Assembly: GCA_009778715.1 (NCBI GenBank)
Contig: WRFR01000009.1
Location: 1 to 53,754 of the forward strand
Length of the DNA: 53,754 bases
From: Coriobacteriia bacterium
Lineage (GTDB): Bacteria > Actinomycetota > Coriobacteriia > WRKU01 > WQUG01
Direction: 5' to 3'
Below the pieces are notes generated by a model that saw only the letters and a list, made by a program, of their open reading frames with translations, made no database searches and had not been told where the DNA came from. The position numbers and the translations under genes were made by a program. Shown one piece after another: positions 18,635 through 26,610 of this stretch. Every line of letters begins with the position of its first letter. Position 1 is the stretch's first letter.

Positions 18635-19567
18635 ATGAGTAAGATCGTGGTGGCGTTGGGGGGCAATGCCTTGGGTGACACTCCGCAAACTCAGTTGGAG
18701 AACGCCCGTATTGCAGCAAGGTCATTGGCGCCGCTCGTTATCGCGGGGCACAGCCTGGTCGTCTGCCATGGCAATGGCCCGCAGGTCGGCACCATCAAGC
18801 TGGCGTTTGATACGGCCAGCGAGGAGGGCGCCGTGCCGGCGATGCCGTTTGCGGAGTGCTCCGCTATGAGCCAGGGTTACATCGGTTATCACCTACAGCA
18901 GGCCATCGATGAGGAGATCGAGCTTGCGGGTGGGCGGGGCATCCCCGTCATCACGATGCTCACGCAAACGATAGTCGATGAGAACGATCCGGCGTTCCAG
19001 AATCCCACCAAGCCCATCGGGTCCTATTATGATGAAGCTACTGCCAAGAGCCTGGCGGCTGAAAATGGCTATGTCTATAAAGAGGATGCGGGGCGTGGAT
19101 GGCGCCGCGTGGTTGCCAGCCCCAAACCGATCGATATCTATGAGACGATCAGCCTGCGCGCGCTATTCTATGCGCGTGAGGTGATCGTTGCGGGCGGCGG
19201 CGGCGGTATCCCCATCGTCAAGCGCGAGCATGGTTACGTAGGCGTCGATGCGGTCATCGATAAGGACTTCGCGGCGGCTAAGATCGCCGAGCTGGTCGAG
19301 GCCGATTATTTCTTCATCCTGACAGCGGTTGAGAAAGTTGCGATTGATTTCAACACCCCTCAGCAACAGGATTTGAGCCTCCTCACCTGCGCCCAGGCAC
19401 GCGCCTACATTGAGCAAGGGCAGTTTGCGCCGGGTAGCATGCTGCCCAAAGTAGAAGCGGCCATCAGCTTTATCGAGTCAACGCCGGAAGGTCACGCCGT
19501 CATCACTTCGCTCGAAAAAGCGACTGACGCTCTCGCGGGCAAGACGGGGACCTCGATCGTCTCATAG
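18635..19567 (+). CDS. arcC: carbamate kinase
   Basis: Carbamate kinase (310 aa, normal length) transfers phosphate from carbamoyl phosphate to ADP, making ATP, ammonia and CO2; it is usually the last step of arginine deiminase or other carbamoyl-phosphate-yielding fermentations. The N-terminal A-L-G-G-N-A-L, the H-G-N-G-P-Q-V-G motif near residue 48, A-G-G-G-G-G-I-P and the late G-S-M-L-P-K-V-E-A-A-I identify the amino acid kinase fold and this family. No arcA, argF-like or other catabolic gene accompanies it. It is a lone gene between secY and adk with its own likely promoter. Confidence 0.93.
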   Translation: MSKIVVALGGNALGDTPQTQLENARIAARSLAPLVIAGHSLVVCHGNGPQVGTIKLAFDTASEEGAVPAMPFAECSAMSQGYIGYHLQQAIDEEIELAGGRGIPVITMLTQTIVDENDPAFQNPTKPIGSYYDEATAKSLAAENGYVYKEDAGRGWRRVVASPKPIDIYETISLRALFYAREVIVAGGGGGIPIVKREHGYVGVDAVIDKDFAAAKIAELVEADYFFILTAVEKVAIDFNTPQQQDLSLLTCAQARAYIEQGQFAPGSMLPKVEAAISFIESTPEGHAVITSLEKATDALAGKTGTSIVS

Positions 19568-19619
19568 TGACAGAGCACCTTTTCCTGTCCCGGATACCTC
19601 GATACTTGGTTTTACTGCG

Positions 19620-19628
19620 TGCTATCAT
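19620..19628 (+). promoter_or_regulatory. extended -10 promoter before adk
   Basis: TGC-TATCAT matches the extended -10 form TGnTATNAT, 33 nt before the adk ATG. No clear -35 box is present, as expected for extended -10 promoters. Confidence 0.45.
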
Positions 19629-19660
19629 AAAAGCGGTCAAACTGTGACGAAAGGAATCGC

Positions 19661-20290
19661 ATGAACATCGTGTTACTGGGCGCTCCGGGCGCAGGCAAAG
19701 GTACGCAGGCAAAGCTTCTGGTTGACGCTTACGATATCCCGCATATCTCAACAGGAGATATCTTTCGTGCAGCACTCGCAGAAGGTACCCCTCTGGGGCT
19801 TGAAGCGAAGAAATACATGGATGCAGGCGAGCTAGTCCCTGATCAGCTTGTGATCGATCTGATGAATGAGCGCTTGGCGCAACCCGACACGGCCTTGGGC
19901 TTTATCCTGGATGGTTTTCCCCGCACGGCGGCTCAAGCGGTCGCTCTAGATGAGGCCTTGGCAGCGTCAGGCCGCAAGATCGATGTGGCGCTTTCAATTG
20001 ACGTTGAACCTGAGGTCATCGTGAAGCGCCTGAGCGCGCGGCGCACCTGCGCTGAGTGCGGAAGAATCACGACGGCTGATGAAGGCGATACCTGCCAGGC
20101 CTGCGGTGGCAAACTTGAGCAGCGCGCTGACGATAACGAGGCGACGATCCGCAATCGCCTTTCTGTTTATGCGCAGCAGACCGCGCCGCTCATTAATTAC
20201 TATCAAGGGAAAAATGTGCTCGTTGCAATCGATGGCGATCGTCCGATCGCAGAGGTCTGGGCTGACGTTAAAGCTGCTTGCGAGCACTAG
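19661..20290 (+). CDS. adk: adenylate kinase, zinc-LID type
   Basis: Adenylate kinase (209 aa) interconverts AMP, ADP and ATP. The P-loop is G-A-P-G-A-G-K-G-T (residues 7-15), the D-G-F-P-R-T motif lies at 84-89, and the LID domain has four cysteines (C130, C133, C145, C148) for a structural zinc. AAAGGAAT precedes the ATG. It is followed by map with a 5-nt gap, the normal pairing. It is separated from secY by two unrelated genes. Confidence 0.97.
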   Translation: MNIVLLGAPGAGKGTQAKLLVDAYDIPHISTGDIFRAALAEGTPLGLEAKKYMDAGELVPDQLVIDLMNERLAQPDTALGFILDGFPRTAAQAVALDEALAASGRKIDVALSIDVEPEVIVKRLSARRTCAECGRITTADEGDTCQACGGKLEQRADDNEATIRNRLSVYAQQTAPLINYYQGKNVLVAIDGDRPIAEVWADVKAACEH

Positions 20291-20295
20291 CAGCC

Positions 20296-21087
20296 ATGAG
20301 CAGGGGTATACAGACCAAAACACCGGCAGAGATTGAGCAGATGAAAGATGCTGGCCGCATTTCTGCCAAGGCGCTCCGGGTGACGTGCGAAGCCGCACGC
20401 CCCGGCATCACGACCAAAGAACTCGATGAACTGGCTGAGGCTACGATCCGCGCTGAGAAGGCGATACCGACGTTTTTGGGTTACGGCGGCTTCAAGGGCA
20501 GTATCTGCGCGAGCATCAACGAAGAGATCGTTCATGGCATTCCCTCACCGCGCATGAAACTTTATGCGGGCGACCTGCTGACTATCGATGTTGGCGCGAC
20601 TTTCAACGACTGGGTGGGCGATAATGCGAACTCCGTCGGCGTTGGAGGCGTTCTGGACGAGGAAGGCCAGCGCCTGATCGACGTGACCCGCCAAGCGCTG
20701 TACGCGGGCATTGCCCATGCCGTGCCCGGCAATCACTTTGGTGACGTGTCCGCCGCGGTCGGCGCGGTGGCTGAAGCTGCGGGCCTGGGTATCGTGCGCG
20801 AATATACCGGCCACGGAGTCGGGCATGAGATGCATGAGGATCCCAGCGTTCCCAATTACGGCACGCCAGGCACCGGGGCGCTGCTTAAAGTGGGCATGGT
20901 GTTTGCTATCGAGCCCATGTTAATGCTGGGCGGCGAGCGCGTTAAAGTGCGCCCCGACGGATGGTGCGTAGTGACCGTTGACGGCAGCCGTGCGGCACAG
21001 GTCGAGCACACGATCGCCGTGACCGCCGATGGCCCGATGATACTTACCTGTGAGGACGAATCCGACCGCTGGCCTGATCACGTGTAG
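20296..21087 (+). CDS. map: methionine aminopeptidase, type I
   Basis: Removes the initiator methionine from nascent proteins. ATG 20296 gives 263 aa, the usual size; a GTG at 20278 inside the end of adk would add six residues and cannot be excluded because no clear Shine-Dalgarno is seen. The catalytic residues are present: H80, the metal ligands D98 (T-I-D-V-G) and D109 (V-G-D-N-A), the G-H-G-V-G-H-E-M-H-E-D-P motif, I-E-P-M, and the final Glu in V-E-H-T. It lies downstream of adk, and a bidirectional terminator follows. Confidence 0.95.
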   Translation: MSRGIQTKTPAEIEQMKDAGRISAKALRVTCEAARPGITTKELDELAEATIRAEKAIPTFLGYGGFKGSICASINEEIVHGIPSPRMKLYAGDLLTIDVGATFNDWVGDNANSVGVGGVLDEEGQRLIDVTRQALYAGIAHAVPGNHFGDVSAAVGAVAEAAGLGIVREYTGHGVGHEMHEDPSVPNYGTPGTGALLKVGMVFAIEPMLMLGGERVKVRPDGWCVVTVDGSRAAQVEHTIAVTADGPMILTCEDESDRWPDHV

Positions 21088-21142
21088 CTACGGCACTCTG
21101 TCGCTCCACTATTCGGAGTAGCAAATTATCGGTAAAAGTAAA

Positions 21143-21175
21143 AACACCCACAGCCCGGAATGGACTGCGGGTGTT
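21143..21175. terminator. bidirectional terminator between convergent genes
   Basis: AACACCC (21143-21149) pairs with GGGTGTT (21169-21175), continued inward by CAG/CTG across one mismatch. Read on the minus strand it is followed by a U-rich stretch; on the plus strand the tail is weak. It lies between map (+) and the proline-rich protein gene (-). Confidence 0.7.
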
Positions 21176-21208
21176 CTTGTCACCTTGTTATAGTTGCGGG
21201 TGAAACTG

Positions 21209-21862
21209 TTACCCGAGGAACAGGTGGGGTAGATAGCTGTAAAACGAAGAGGAAGTACTGTTTAAAGCGGCGGCGAAGAAAGCGAAATAAGCGATTATCG
21301 CACAAATTCCAAGCACGTTGAGAACGATGCAGATGATGCCGCAGATCTTGCCTGCTTTTGCATAGTTATTCGGCACACCTGGAGGAGTCTTTTTCTGCCC
21401 CTGGATCGAGAGCACCAGGCCGACAATAGCCAATATGATCCCACCAACGAAGAATGAAACGATACTGCACACCATCCCAGCGATACTGATGTTCTTGGCT
21501 TCCCCCAGCGGGTCGGCTTCTGGTACCGGCCCATACTGCGGCGCCTGCCCATACGGGGGAGCGGGAGCAGCACCAACTGGTGGCGCATACTGAGGCGTAG
21601 GGGCGTCGGGGGCTGGGGTGTATTGAGGCGCGGGTGGCACAGGAACGGGACCATATTCTGGAGCAGGTGGGACCGGAGCCTGAGGCGCGGGCGGAACAGG
21701 CGCGGGGGCTTCTGGAGCGGGCGGTACGGGCGGCACCGGAGCCTCCGCAGCAGGCGCTGGTGGTACAGGAGCTTCTGGCGCAGGGACAGGCGCAGCATCT
21801 GGAACTGGCGCTGTTGCGTTATGATCCTCGATAGGGGTTGAGCCAATCTCGTCTGGGTACAT
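21209..21862 (-). CDS. proline-rich DUF4190-like membrane protein
   Basis: A 217-aa protein in two parts. Residues 1 to about 118 are a low-complexity cytoplasmic or exposed region of Pro/Ala/Val repeats (variants of P-x-P-P-A-P and P-Q-Y). The rest has two hydrophobic helices and the pattern S-I-A-G-M-V-C-S-I-V-S-F-F-V-G-G-I-I-L-A-I-V-G-L-V-L-S, then Y-A-K-A-G-K-I-C-G-I, typical of DUF4190-type proteins of actinobacteria and firmicutes. Function is unknown; such proteins often sit near cell-wall or signalling genes. AAAGGACA lies before the ATG on the minus strand. It interrupts the map-infA gene order in the opposite orientation. Confidence 0.7.
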   Translation of the reverse strand: MYPDEIGSTPIEDHNATAPVPDAAPVPAPEAPVPPAPAAEAPVPPVPPAPEAPAPVPPAPQAPVPPAPEYGPVPVPPAPQYTPAPDAPTPQYAPPVGAAPAPPYGQAPQYGPVPEADPLGEAKNISIAGMVCSIVSFFVGGIILAIVGLVLSIQGQKKTPPGVPNNYAKAGKICGIICIVLNVLGICAIIAYFAFFAAALNSTSSSFYSYLPHLFLG

Positions 21863-22044
21863 CTCTCTGTCCTTTCTTTCTAGGGCGTGTGCAAAGCATA
21901 CGCTTGCGCGAGTTCATGCGGTTTTTCTTCCCTTATGATACCAGCAAGAAGAATACACCCGGGGTAATTTCACAGAATCCTCTCCCAGTGGAAGACCGCT
22001 CATTCAGTGACAGTTAGCGTTTGACGATAAGCGGGACTATTTTG

Positions 22045-22073
22045 TTTCTTGTAACGTTTGTTTCTAGTACAAT
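22045..22073 (+). promoter_or_regulatory. candidate promoter before the first DUF5684-like gene
   Basis: TTTCTT (22045-22050), 17 nt, TACAAT (22068-22073). The AT-rich intergenic stretch 21863-22129, between two divergent genes, otherwise holds nothing clear. Confidence 0.4.
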
Positions 22074-22129
22074 TAATCCGTAGAGCAAGCAGTGAAGTGA
22101 AAATCGAAGTGAAAAGATAGGAGAAAGTC

Positions 22130-22567
22130 ATGCCAGTTGAAGGAATTAATGCAGTATCAGCCAGCACGAATGTCTCTTCAGGCGGAGGCCTCTTGGCGAT
22201 CTTGTTTGGTGGTGTTATGTGGCTTATCTATGTAGTGATCCTCGTCTTGATGATCGTTGCCATGTTCAAGTTGTTCGCGAAAGCGGGAAAGCCGGGCTGG
22301 ACAGCGATCATCCCCATACTGAATGTGCTCCAACTGCTCGATATCGCGGGTAAGCCCTGGTGGTGGATCATCTTGATGTGCATTCCGATAGTGGATATCG
22401 TGATATTGTTCATCGTGAGCATCGCGGTAGCGAAAGCTTATGGCAAAGGCGCCGGTTTCGGTATTTGCCTGGTCATATTCGCCCCGATCTTCTATCTGAT
22501 CCTGGGCTTTGGAAGCGCGCACTATCAGCGCCCGGCGGACTTCTCGCCAACATGGCTGAACATTTAA
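22130..22567 (+). CDS. DUF5684-like membrane protein, copy 1
   Basis: A 145-aa protein with three or four membrane helices. The sequence F-A-K-A-G-K-P-G-W-T-A-I-I-P-I-L-N-V-L-Q-L-L-D-I-A-G-K-P-W-W-W in the middle is the signature of DUF5684-type proteins, some of which are annotated as signal-peptidase-like, although no catalytic Ser/Lys pair is visible here. Function is unknown. AGGAGAAAG precedes the ATG. It is a tandem paralogue of the next gene, from which a terminator separates it. Confidence 0.7.
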   Translation: MPVEGINAVSASTNVSSGGGLLAILFGGVMWLIYVVILVLMIVAMFKLFAKAGKPGWTAIIPILNVLQLLDIAGKPWWWIILMCIPIVDIVILFIVSIAVAKAYGKGAGFGICLVIFAPIFYLILGFGSAHYQRPADFSPTWLNI

Positions 22568-22591
22568 ACGCTCTCTAAACGAGAAATGAAA

Positions 22592-22624
22592 CAGGGGCAT
22601 GCGTTTCAGTGTGCCCCTGCTTTT
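22592..22624 (+). terminator. rho-independent terminator
   Basis: CAGGGGCA (22592-22599) pairs with TGCCCCTG (22612-22619), 12-nt loop, followed by C-TTTT. It ends the first DUF5684-like transcript. Confidence 0.85.
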
Positions 22625-22642
22625 ATGCTGAGGACTACAGCG

Positions 22643-22651
22643 TGCTATGAT
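22643..22651 (+). promoter_or_regulatory. extended -10 promoter before the second DUF5684-like gene
   Basis: TGC-TATGAT, 32 nt before the ATG at 22684. No good -35 is visible. Confidence 0.45.
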
Positions 22652-22683
22652 GCAAGGGGTTGCATGAAGGTAGGGAGGCAAAC

Positions 22684-23127
22684 ATGTACGGAGACACTCT
22701 TTCTGCTCCGGTAACGTCATCAGGGTCGCTTGTTGCGGGATTGTGGGTCGGCCTGATGTTCTTCTATGTGTTCATCATTTTCTTCGCGATAGCGGAGATG
22801 GCGTTGCTTTATGTCTCATACTGGTTCCTGTTCCAGAAGGCGGGACGCAAGCCTTGGCCAGCAGTGATACCTATCCTAAATCAGCTTATGCTGCTTGATA
22901 TCGCTGGCAAACCTTGGTGGTGGATATTCATGTTCTATATCCCGGTCGCGAACATCGTGTTCGAGATTATGCTCTACATTGATCTGGCGCGCGCATTCGG
23001 CAAGTCGGGCGGCTGGGCTGCGGGGCTCCTGTTGCTGCCCTATGTGTTCTTCCCGATCCTTGCATTTAGTAAGAACATCACTTACCTGCGGCCGGTTGAC
23101 TTTCCTCAGCCTTGGCTCGAGATTTAA
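22684..23127 (+). CDS. DUF5684-like membrane protein, copy 2
   Basis: A 147-aa protein with about four membrane helices, paralogous to the gene just upstream: F-Q-K-A-G-R-K-P-W-P-A-V-I-P-I-L-N-Q-L and L-L-D-I-A-G-K-P-W-W-W match it closely, as do the C-terminal P-V-D-F/P-A-D-F and P-x-W-L-x-I. ATG 22684 follows GGGAGG; an upstream in-frame ATG at 22660 would put that site inside the gene. Its stop overlaps the convergent exonuclease III stop by 4 nt. Function is unknown. Confidence 0.7.
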   Translation: MYGDTLSAPVTSSGSLVAGLWVGLMFFYVFIIFFAIAEMALLYVSYWFLFQKAGRKPWPAVIPILNQLMLLDIAGKPWWWIFMFYIPVANIVFEIMLYIDLARAFGKSGGWAAGLLLLPYVFFPILAFSKNITYLRPVDFPQPWLEI

Positions 23128-24047
23128 TTTTCAGCTGTCGATGTATCCGGAATAGATAGAGGAGAGCTCCGTAGCTTTAAGCCGATGGGGCAGTGGTCCG
23201 ACCCGGTAACGTCCGGGTAGATCAGCGCGTCTTCTACCTGGGGCATCAGTCGCCTCGACGCGAGAAAGTAGTCGATGCGCCAGCCCACGTTGCGGGCGCG
23301 GGCGTTCGCGCGAAATGACCACCAGGTGTAGGCGTCCTCCCGCTGCGGGTTCAACTCGCGGTAGGTGTCCACGAAGCCAGCTGCCAGCAGCTCATCGAAC
23401 TTGCCACGTTCCTGGTCAGAGAACCCGGCGCCTCCCCGGTTAGGCCGGGGTCGGGCCAGATCGATTTCCTCATGCGCCACGTTCATATCGCCACAGATCA
23501 CGACCGGTTTGCTCCGGTCAAGCTTCTTGCAGAAGGCACGAAACGCGTCCTCAAACGCCATACGGTGGTCGATACGGGCCAATCCGTCCTGAGAGTTGGG
23601 CACATAGACGCTCACCAGCCAGAACCCCGGGTACTCGAGGGCTGTGATGCGCCCCTCAGTATCAAGCGCTTCTAGTTCGTTAGCGCTGAACGTGCAGGCG
23701 CGCGCCGCCGCTGCATCAGTGCCAATGGCAGCGATCTGGGGATCCTTGCTGTCTGCGCTGATCGTGACCGCACTCCGTTTGACCTGGGTCGCGCGCAGCG
23801 TTGGGATAAAATCCTGCACTACCGAAAGCGGCTCGATCCGGGAGAAGATCGCGGTGCCCGAGTAGCCCTTGCGCTGCGCGGAGTTCCAGTATTGGTGATA
23901 ACCAGGCAATTCCAGATCGACTTGCTCTGGCTGAGCCTTGGTCTCATTCAGGCAGAACGCGTCAGCGTCCGCGCTCTCAAAAAAATCCAGGAACCCCTTG
24001 TTCAGGGCTGCCCGGATCCCGTTGACGTTCCATGATATCAACAACAT
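23124..24047 (-). CDS. xth: exodeoxyribonuclease III (AP endonuclease family)
   Basis: A 307-aa Mg-dependent AP endonuclease/3'-5' exonuclease of base-excision repair. ATG 24047 gives the family start M-L-L-I-S-W-N-V-N-G-I-R-A, with GGAAAGGT upstream on that strand; the frame is open further upstream, but the extra residues are not family-like. Catalytic residues are visible: N7, E35 (L-N-E-T-K-A-Q), G-D-M-N-V-A-H, and the C-terminal T-G-S-D-H-C-P-I-G. It is some 40 residues longer than the usual 250-270 because of an insert after the strand V-K-R-S-A-V-T-I that contains an A-A-A-A-R-A-C-T-F-S segment. It is divergent to the sigma factor gene. Confidence 0.93.
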   Translation of the reverse strand: MLLISWNVNGIRAALNKGFLDFFESADADAFCLNETKAQPEQVDLELPGYHQYWNSAQRKGYSGTAIFSRIEPLSVVQDFIPTLRATQVKRSAVTISADSKDPQIAAIGTDAAAARACTFSANELEALDTEGRITALEYPGFWLVSVYVPNSQDGLARIDHRMAFEDAFRAFCKKLDRSKPVVICGDMNVAHEEIDLARPRPNRGGAGFSDQERGKFDELLAAGFVDTYRELNPQREDAYTWWSFRANARARNVGWRIDYFLASRRLMPQVEDALIYPDVTGSDHCPIGLKLRSSPLSIPDTSTAEN

Positions 24048-24069
24048 GACGCACCTTTCCTCTGAAGCC

Positions 24070-24077
24070 ATTATAAT
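24070..24077. promoter_or_regulatory. overlapping divergent -10 boxes (xth / sigma factor)
   Basis: The palindromic core TTATAA supplies TATAAT on the plus strand (24072-24077, 50 nt before the sigma gene) and TATAAT on the minus strand (24075-24070, 23 nt before the xth start). Neither has a convincing -35 box. If both are used, the two genes would compete for polymerase. Confidence 0.4.
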
Positions 24078-24126
24078 GAAATAACGCAAATACTGGTATC
24101 GTGATCCCGGAAGAGGCCTGCCTACC

Positions 24127-25662
24127 GTGAAGCAGCAACTGAGCAAAGAACGCCTGACCACCCTGATTCATGACGTGCGGGCAGATAAAGAGGAGCATTT
24201 CGAGCAGCTCTATGCGGAGTTGTTGCCGCTCGTCTATTATCGGGCCCTGGTGATGCTCAACGACCGTGATGAAGCGCAGAAAGTCACCCAGGCATCTTTT
24301 ATTCATATCTATAAACATATCGATGAGCTGAAGAACCCTGACCACTTCCAGGCGTGGCTCAATGCGGTCATCACCAGTGCATGTCAGGGAATGCTGCAGG
24401 CGCGCAAACATGAACACGACCTCAGCGATGATATCGGTCAGGATATGTTGGCCGATCTTTTGGGCGGCAGCGAGAGCTATTATCCGGATGAAGCCCTGGA
24501 GGCCCATGAGGCTGATGAAAAGATCTGGGCGGCGATCCAGGCGCTTTCCCAGAAGCAGAAGGAAGTCATTCTGCTGTACTATATCGAGGGCCTTTCGATC
24601 GATGATATCGCGGGTGTTCTGGGGATCACGTACACAGCGGCCCGTTCCCGACTCTTCAAGGCACGTCGACACTTGCTGGTCCTGCTGGAAGAGAGCGGGG
24701 AGAAAGTGGCGGTTGCGCCAGCGCCCGGGCTCGAGCTTAACTCTGCCTTGGGACGTATGGACGCTCTGCTTATCCTGCCATTTATTACCAGGCAGCTTAC
24801 TCAGTTCGAACTGTCACCGAACTTTGGAGAACTGGGCGCCAGTGTCGCGCGCCTGATCCCGCAACATCACTCACTCTTGACGGTCGCTCCCGATATCTGG
24901 GGTAACGTTGTGCGTGCAGTTGGCCTTCCTGCCCTTGCCGCTTCAGCCCCCACGATCGCGGGAACAGCCATCAGTGCTTCCCAGGCGTCTGCTACTGCTG
25001 CGCACGCTGCGCACCTGCCGGCTTCTTCGCTTAAACTGATACCCAAGTTGATCTCTCGTGCTACGGCGAATCCTGCCCAGGCTGCGGTCGTCGGCGTTGC
25101 CACGGTTGCTTTAGCCGCAGGGGTCGTGACGGGCGGGACTGTCCTGGTCCGTCACGCTGTGAGCACTAATCAGAAACAAGTCGCTGCCACGTCTGTCAGC
25201 ACCGGGAACACAGGCGGGCGTTCGAATGGTTCTCCAAGCTCTCAAGGGCAGGATGCTGCAAGCTTAGCGAGCGCTGATTCAAAGAAGGTTGCCCAGGTAC
25301 CAACTCCATCTCAGGATCAGACCCAAAGCCAGACACAGCAAGCTGCTGTCCGGCAGCGCCAGCCAGCACAAACGGCTGCCCAGCGAACAACAAAACCTGC
25401 TGCCACCAAGACGAAGCCGGTGAAGCCTCCCAAAGGCGGCGGTAAGGGCAAAGCCAAAACCAAAGACCAGGGCAAAGATAAGGGCAAGGGCAAGGGCAAA
25501 GACAAAGAAAAAGAAAAGGCGAAGCTCGTTCCCAGTAATCCGACGACGGAGACGCCTGCGCCCATTTGTGGATGTAAGCAGAAGGCGACCCCTAAGTTGA
25601 CTCCGGGTAAAGCAACACCACCGGGGCCAATGCCACTGGCTGTGGTTGACTTCAGGCGGTAA
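24127..25662 (+). CDS. ECF-like sigma-70 factor with C-terminal transmembrane and Lys-rich tail
   Basis: A 511-aa protein starting at GTG 24127 after GGAAGAGG. Residues about 25-95 match sigma region 2 (F-x-x-L-Y-x-x-x-x-P-L-V-Y-Y-R-A-L-V-M-L-x-D-x-D-E-A-Q) and residues about 132-190 match region 4 with a helix-turn-helix (L-S-I-D-D-I-A-G-V-L-G-I-T-Y-T-A-A-R-S-R-L-F-K-A-R). That is a full ECF-type sigma factor in about 190 residues. The remaining 320 residues are unusual: an Ala-rich region, one likely membrane helix (about 319-341), then an outside tail that is Ser/Gln-rich and, near 425-475, very Lys/Gly-rich. The protein probably tethers itself to the membrane, so release by proteolysis would be needed unless it acts there. 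No separate anti-sigma gene is adjacent. It is directly upstream of infA. Confidence 0.75.
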   Translation: MKQQLSKERLTTLIHDVRADKEEHFEQLYAELLPLVYYRALVMLNDRDEAQKVTQASFIHIYKHIDELKNPDHFQAWLNAVITSACQGMLQARKHEHDLSDDIGQDMLADLLGGSESYYPDEALEAHEADEKIWAAIQALSQKQKEVILLYYIEGLSIDDIAGVLGITYTAARSRLFKARRHLLVLLEESGEKVAVAPAPGLELNSALGRMDALLILPFITRQLTQFELSPNFGELGASVARLIPQHHSLLTVAPDIWGNVVRAVGLPALAASAPTIAGTAISASQASATAAHAAHLPASSLKLIPKLISRATANPAQAAVVGVATVALAAGVVTGGTVLVRHAVSTNQKQVAATSVSTGNTGGRSNGSPSSQGQDAASLASADSKKVAQVPTPSQDQTQSQTQQAAVRQRQPAQTAAQRTTKPAATKTKPVKPPKGGGKGKAKTKDQGKDKGKGKGKDKEKEKAKLVPSNPTTETPAPICGCKQKATPKLTPGKATPPGPMPLAVVDFRR

Positions 25663-25686
25663 AGCAACGCCACCGGGCGTGTCGGC

Positions 25687-25715
25687 TTGCAATAGATTTT
25701 TCTGCATGCTACGAT
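25687..25715 (+). promoter_or_regulatory. promoter for infA and the alpha operon
   Basis: TTGCAA (25687-25692), 17 nt, TACGAT (25710-25715) with TGC just before the -10. A small ACGCC/GGCGT hairpin just after the sigma gene stop lies upstream. Confidence 0.6.
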
Positions 25716-25763
25716 AATAGACCGCGTGTTTTTTTGTGTCGCAACAGAAAGGGTATGTAAGTT

Positions 25764-25997
25764 TTGGCAGAAAAAGAAGCAGCTATCGAGCTTGAAGGAA
25801 CGGTCGTTGAACCGCTCCCTAATGCCATGTTCAAGGTCGAACTCGACAACGAGAACGGCCCGGGACACCAGATACTTGCTCATATCTCTGGCAAGATGCG
25901 TATGCATTATATCCGTATCCTTCCGGGCGACCGTGTGAAAGTCGAGCTTTCACCTTACGATCTAAGTCGTGGTCGCATCACGTATCGCTACAAATAG
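25764..25997 (+). CDS. infA: translation initiation factor IF-1
   Basis: IF-1 (77 aa), an OB-fold protein that occupies the 30S A site during initiation. The start is TTG 25764, and residues [26 protein letters not shown] follow; AGAAAGGG lies upstream. The end [14 protein letters not shown] is diagnostic. It is normally next to map in Gram-positive bacteria; here five genes intervene. Confidence 0.96.
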   Translation: MAEKEAAIELEGTVVEPLPNAMFKVELDNENGPGHQILAHISGKMRMHYIRILPGDRVKVELSPYDLSRGRITYRYK

Positions 25998-26103
25998 GGG
26001 ACACGCCTGCCGGGGCTGAGAGGCGTCCGGCGCTTACTTGTGAAAAATATCGCCTGCGGCTGGGCGTTGATGATAGAACAAAGAATACTAAAGGAGACCC
26101 ATT

Positions 26104-26217
26104 ATGAAGGTTCGTCCTTCCGTAAAAAAAATGTGCGATAAATGCAAGATCATCCGGCGCCATGGGCGCGTGTATGTCATCTGTGACAATCCGCGTCATA
26201 AGCAGCGTCAGGGCTAG
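26104..26217 (+). CDS. rpmJ: 50S ribosomal protein L36
   Basis: A 37-aa zinc-type L36, [37 protein letters not shown]. The zinc ligands C11, C14, C27 and H32 are present. AAAGGAGA lies upstream. It lies between infA and rpsM in the canonical order. Confidence 0.96.
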   Translation: MKVRPSVKKMCDKCKIIRRHGRVYVICDNPRHKQRQG

Positions 26218-26232
26218 AGTAAAGGAGCATCT

Positions 26233-26607
26233 GTGGCTCGTATTTTCGGTATCGACTTGCCGCGCGAAAAACGCGTCGAGATCGGCCTAACCTACATATA
26301 CGGCATCGGGCTTACCACCAGCCAGAAAGTGCTGGCGGCAACAGGCATAGATCCTGATACCCGTGTTGCTGACCTCACTGATGAGGACGTCTCGGTCATC
26401 CGGGATTATATCGATAAGAACGTACAGGTGGAAGGTGACCTGCGCCGGGAGACCTCGCAGAACATCAAGCGCCTGATGGAGATTGGCTGCTATCGTGGCC
26501 TGCGCCATCGTCGTGGCCTGCCGGTGCGCGGCCAGCGGACGCATACCAACGCGCGTACCCGCAAAGGGCCGCGTCGTCAGATCGGCGCGAAGAAGAAGGG
26601 AGCATAA
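26233..26607 (+). CDS. rpsM: 30S ribosomal protein S13
   Basis: S13 (124 aa) of the 30S head contacts the P-site tRNA and 50S bridges. The start is GTG 26233 (A-R-I-F-G-I-D-L-P follows) with AAAGGAG upstream. [21 protein letters not shown] is diagnostic. Confidence 0.97.
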   Translation: MARIFGIDLPREKRVEIGLTYIYGIGLTTSQKVLAATGIDPDTRVADLTDEDVSVIRDYIDKNVQVEGDLRRETSQNIKRLMEIGCYRGLRHRRGLPVRGQRTHTNARTRKGPRRQIGAKKKGA

Positions 26608-26610
26608 GGC

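Noticed and set aside
21143-21175. Possible further copy of the palindromic element (AACACCC ... GGGTGTT)
   Set aside because: The arms match only partly, the loop is long and it works as a terminator between convergent genes.
21953-21970. A TACACCCGGGGTA segment resembling the palindromic element core
   Set aside because: Too short and degenerate to claim as a copy without a genome-wide search.
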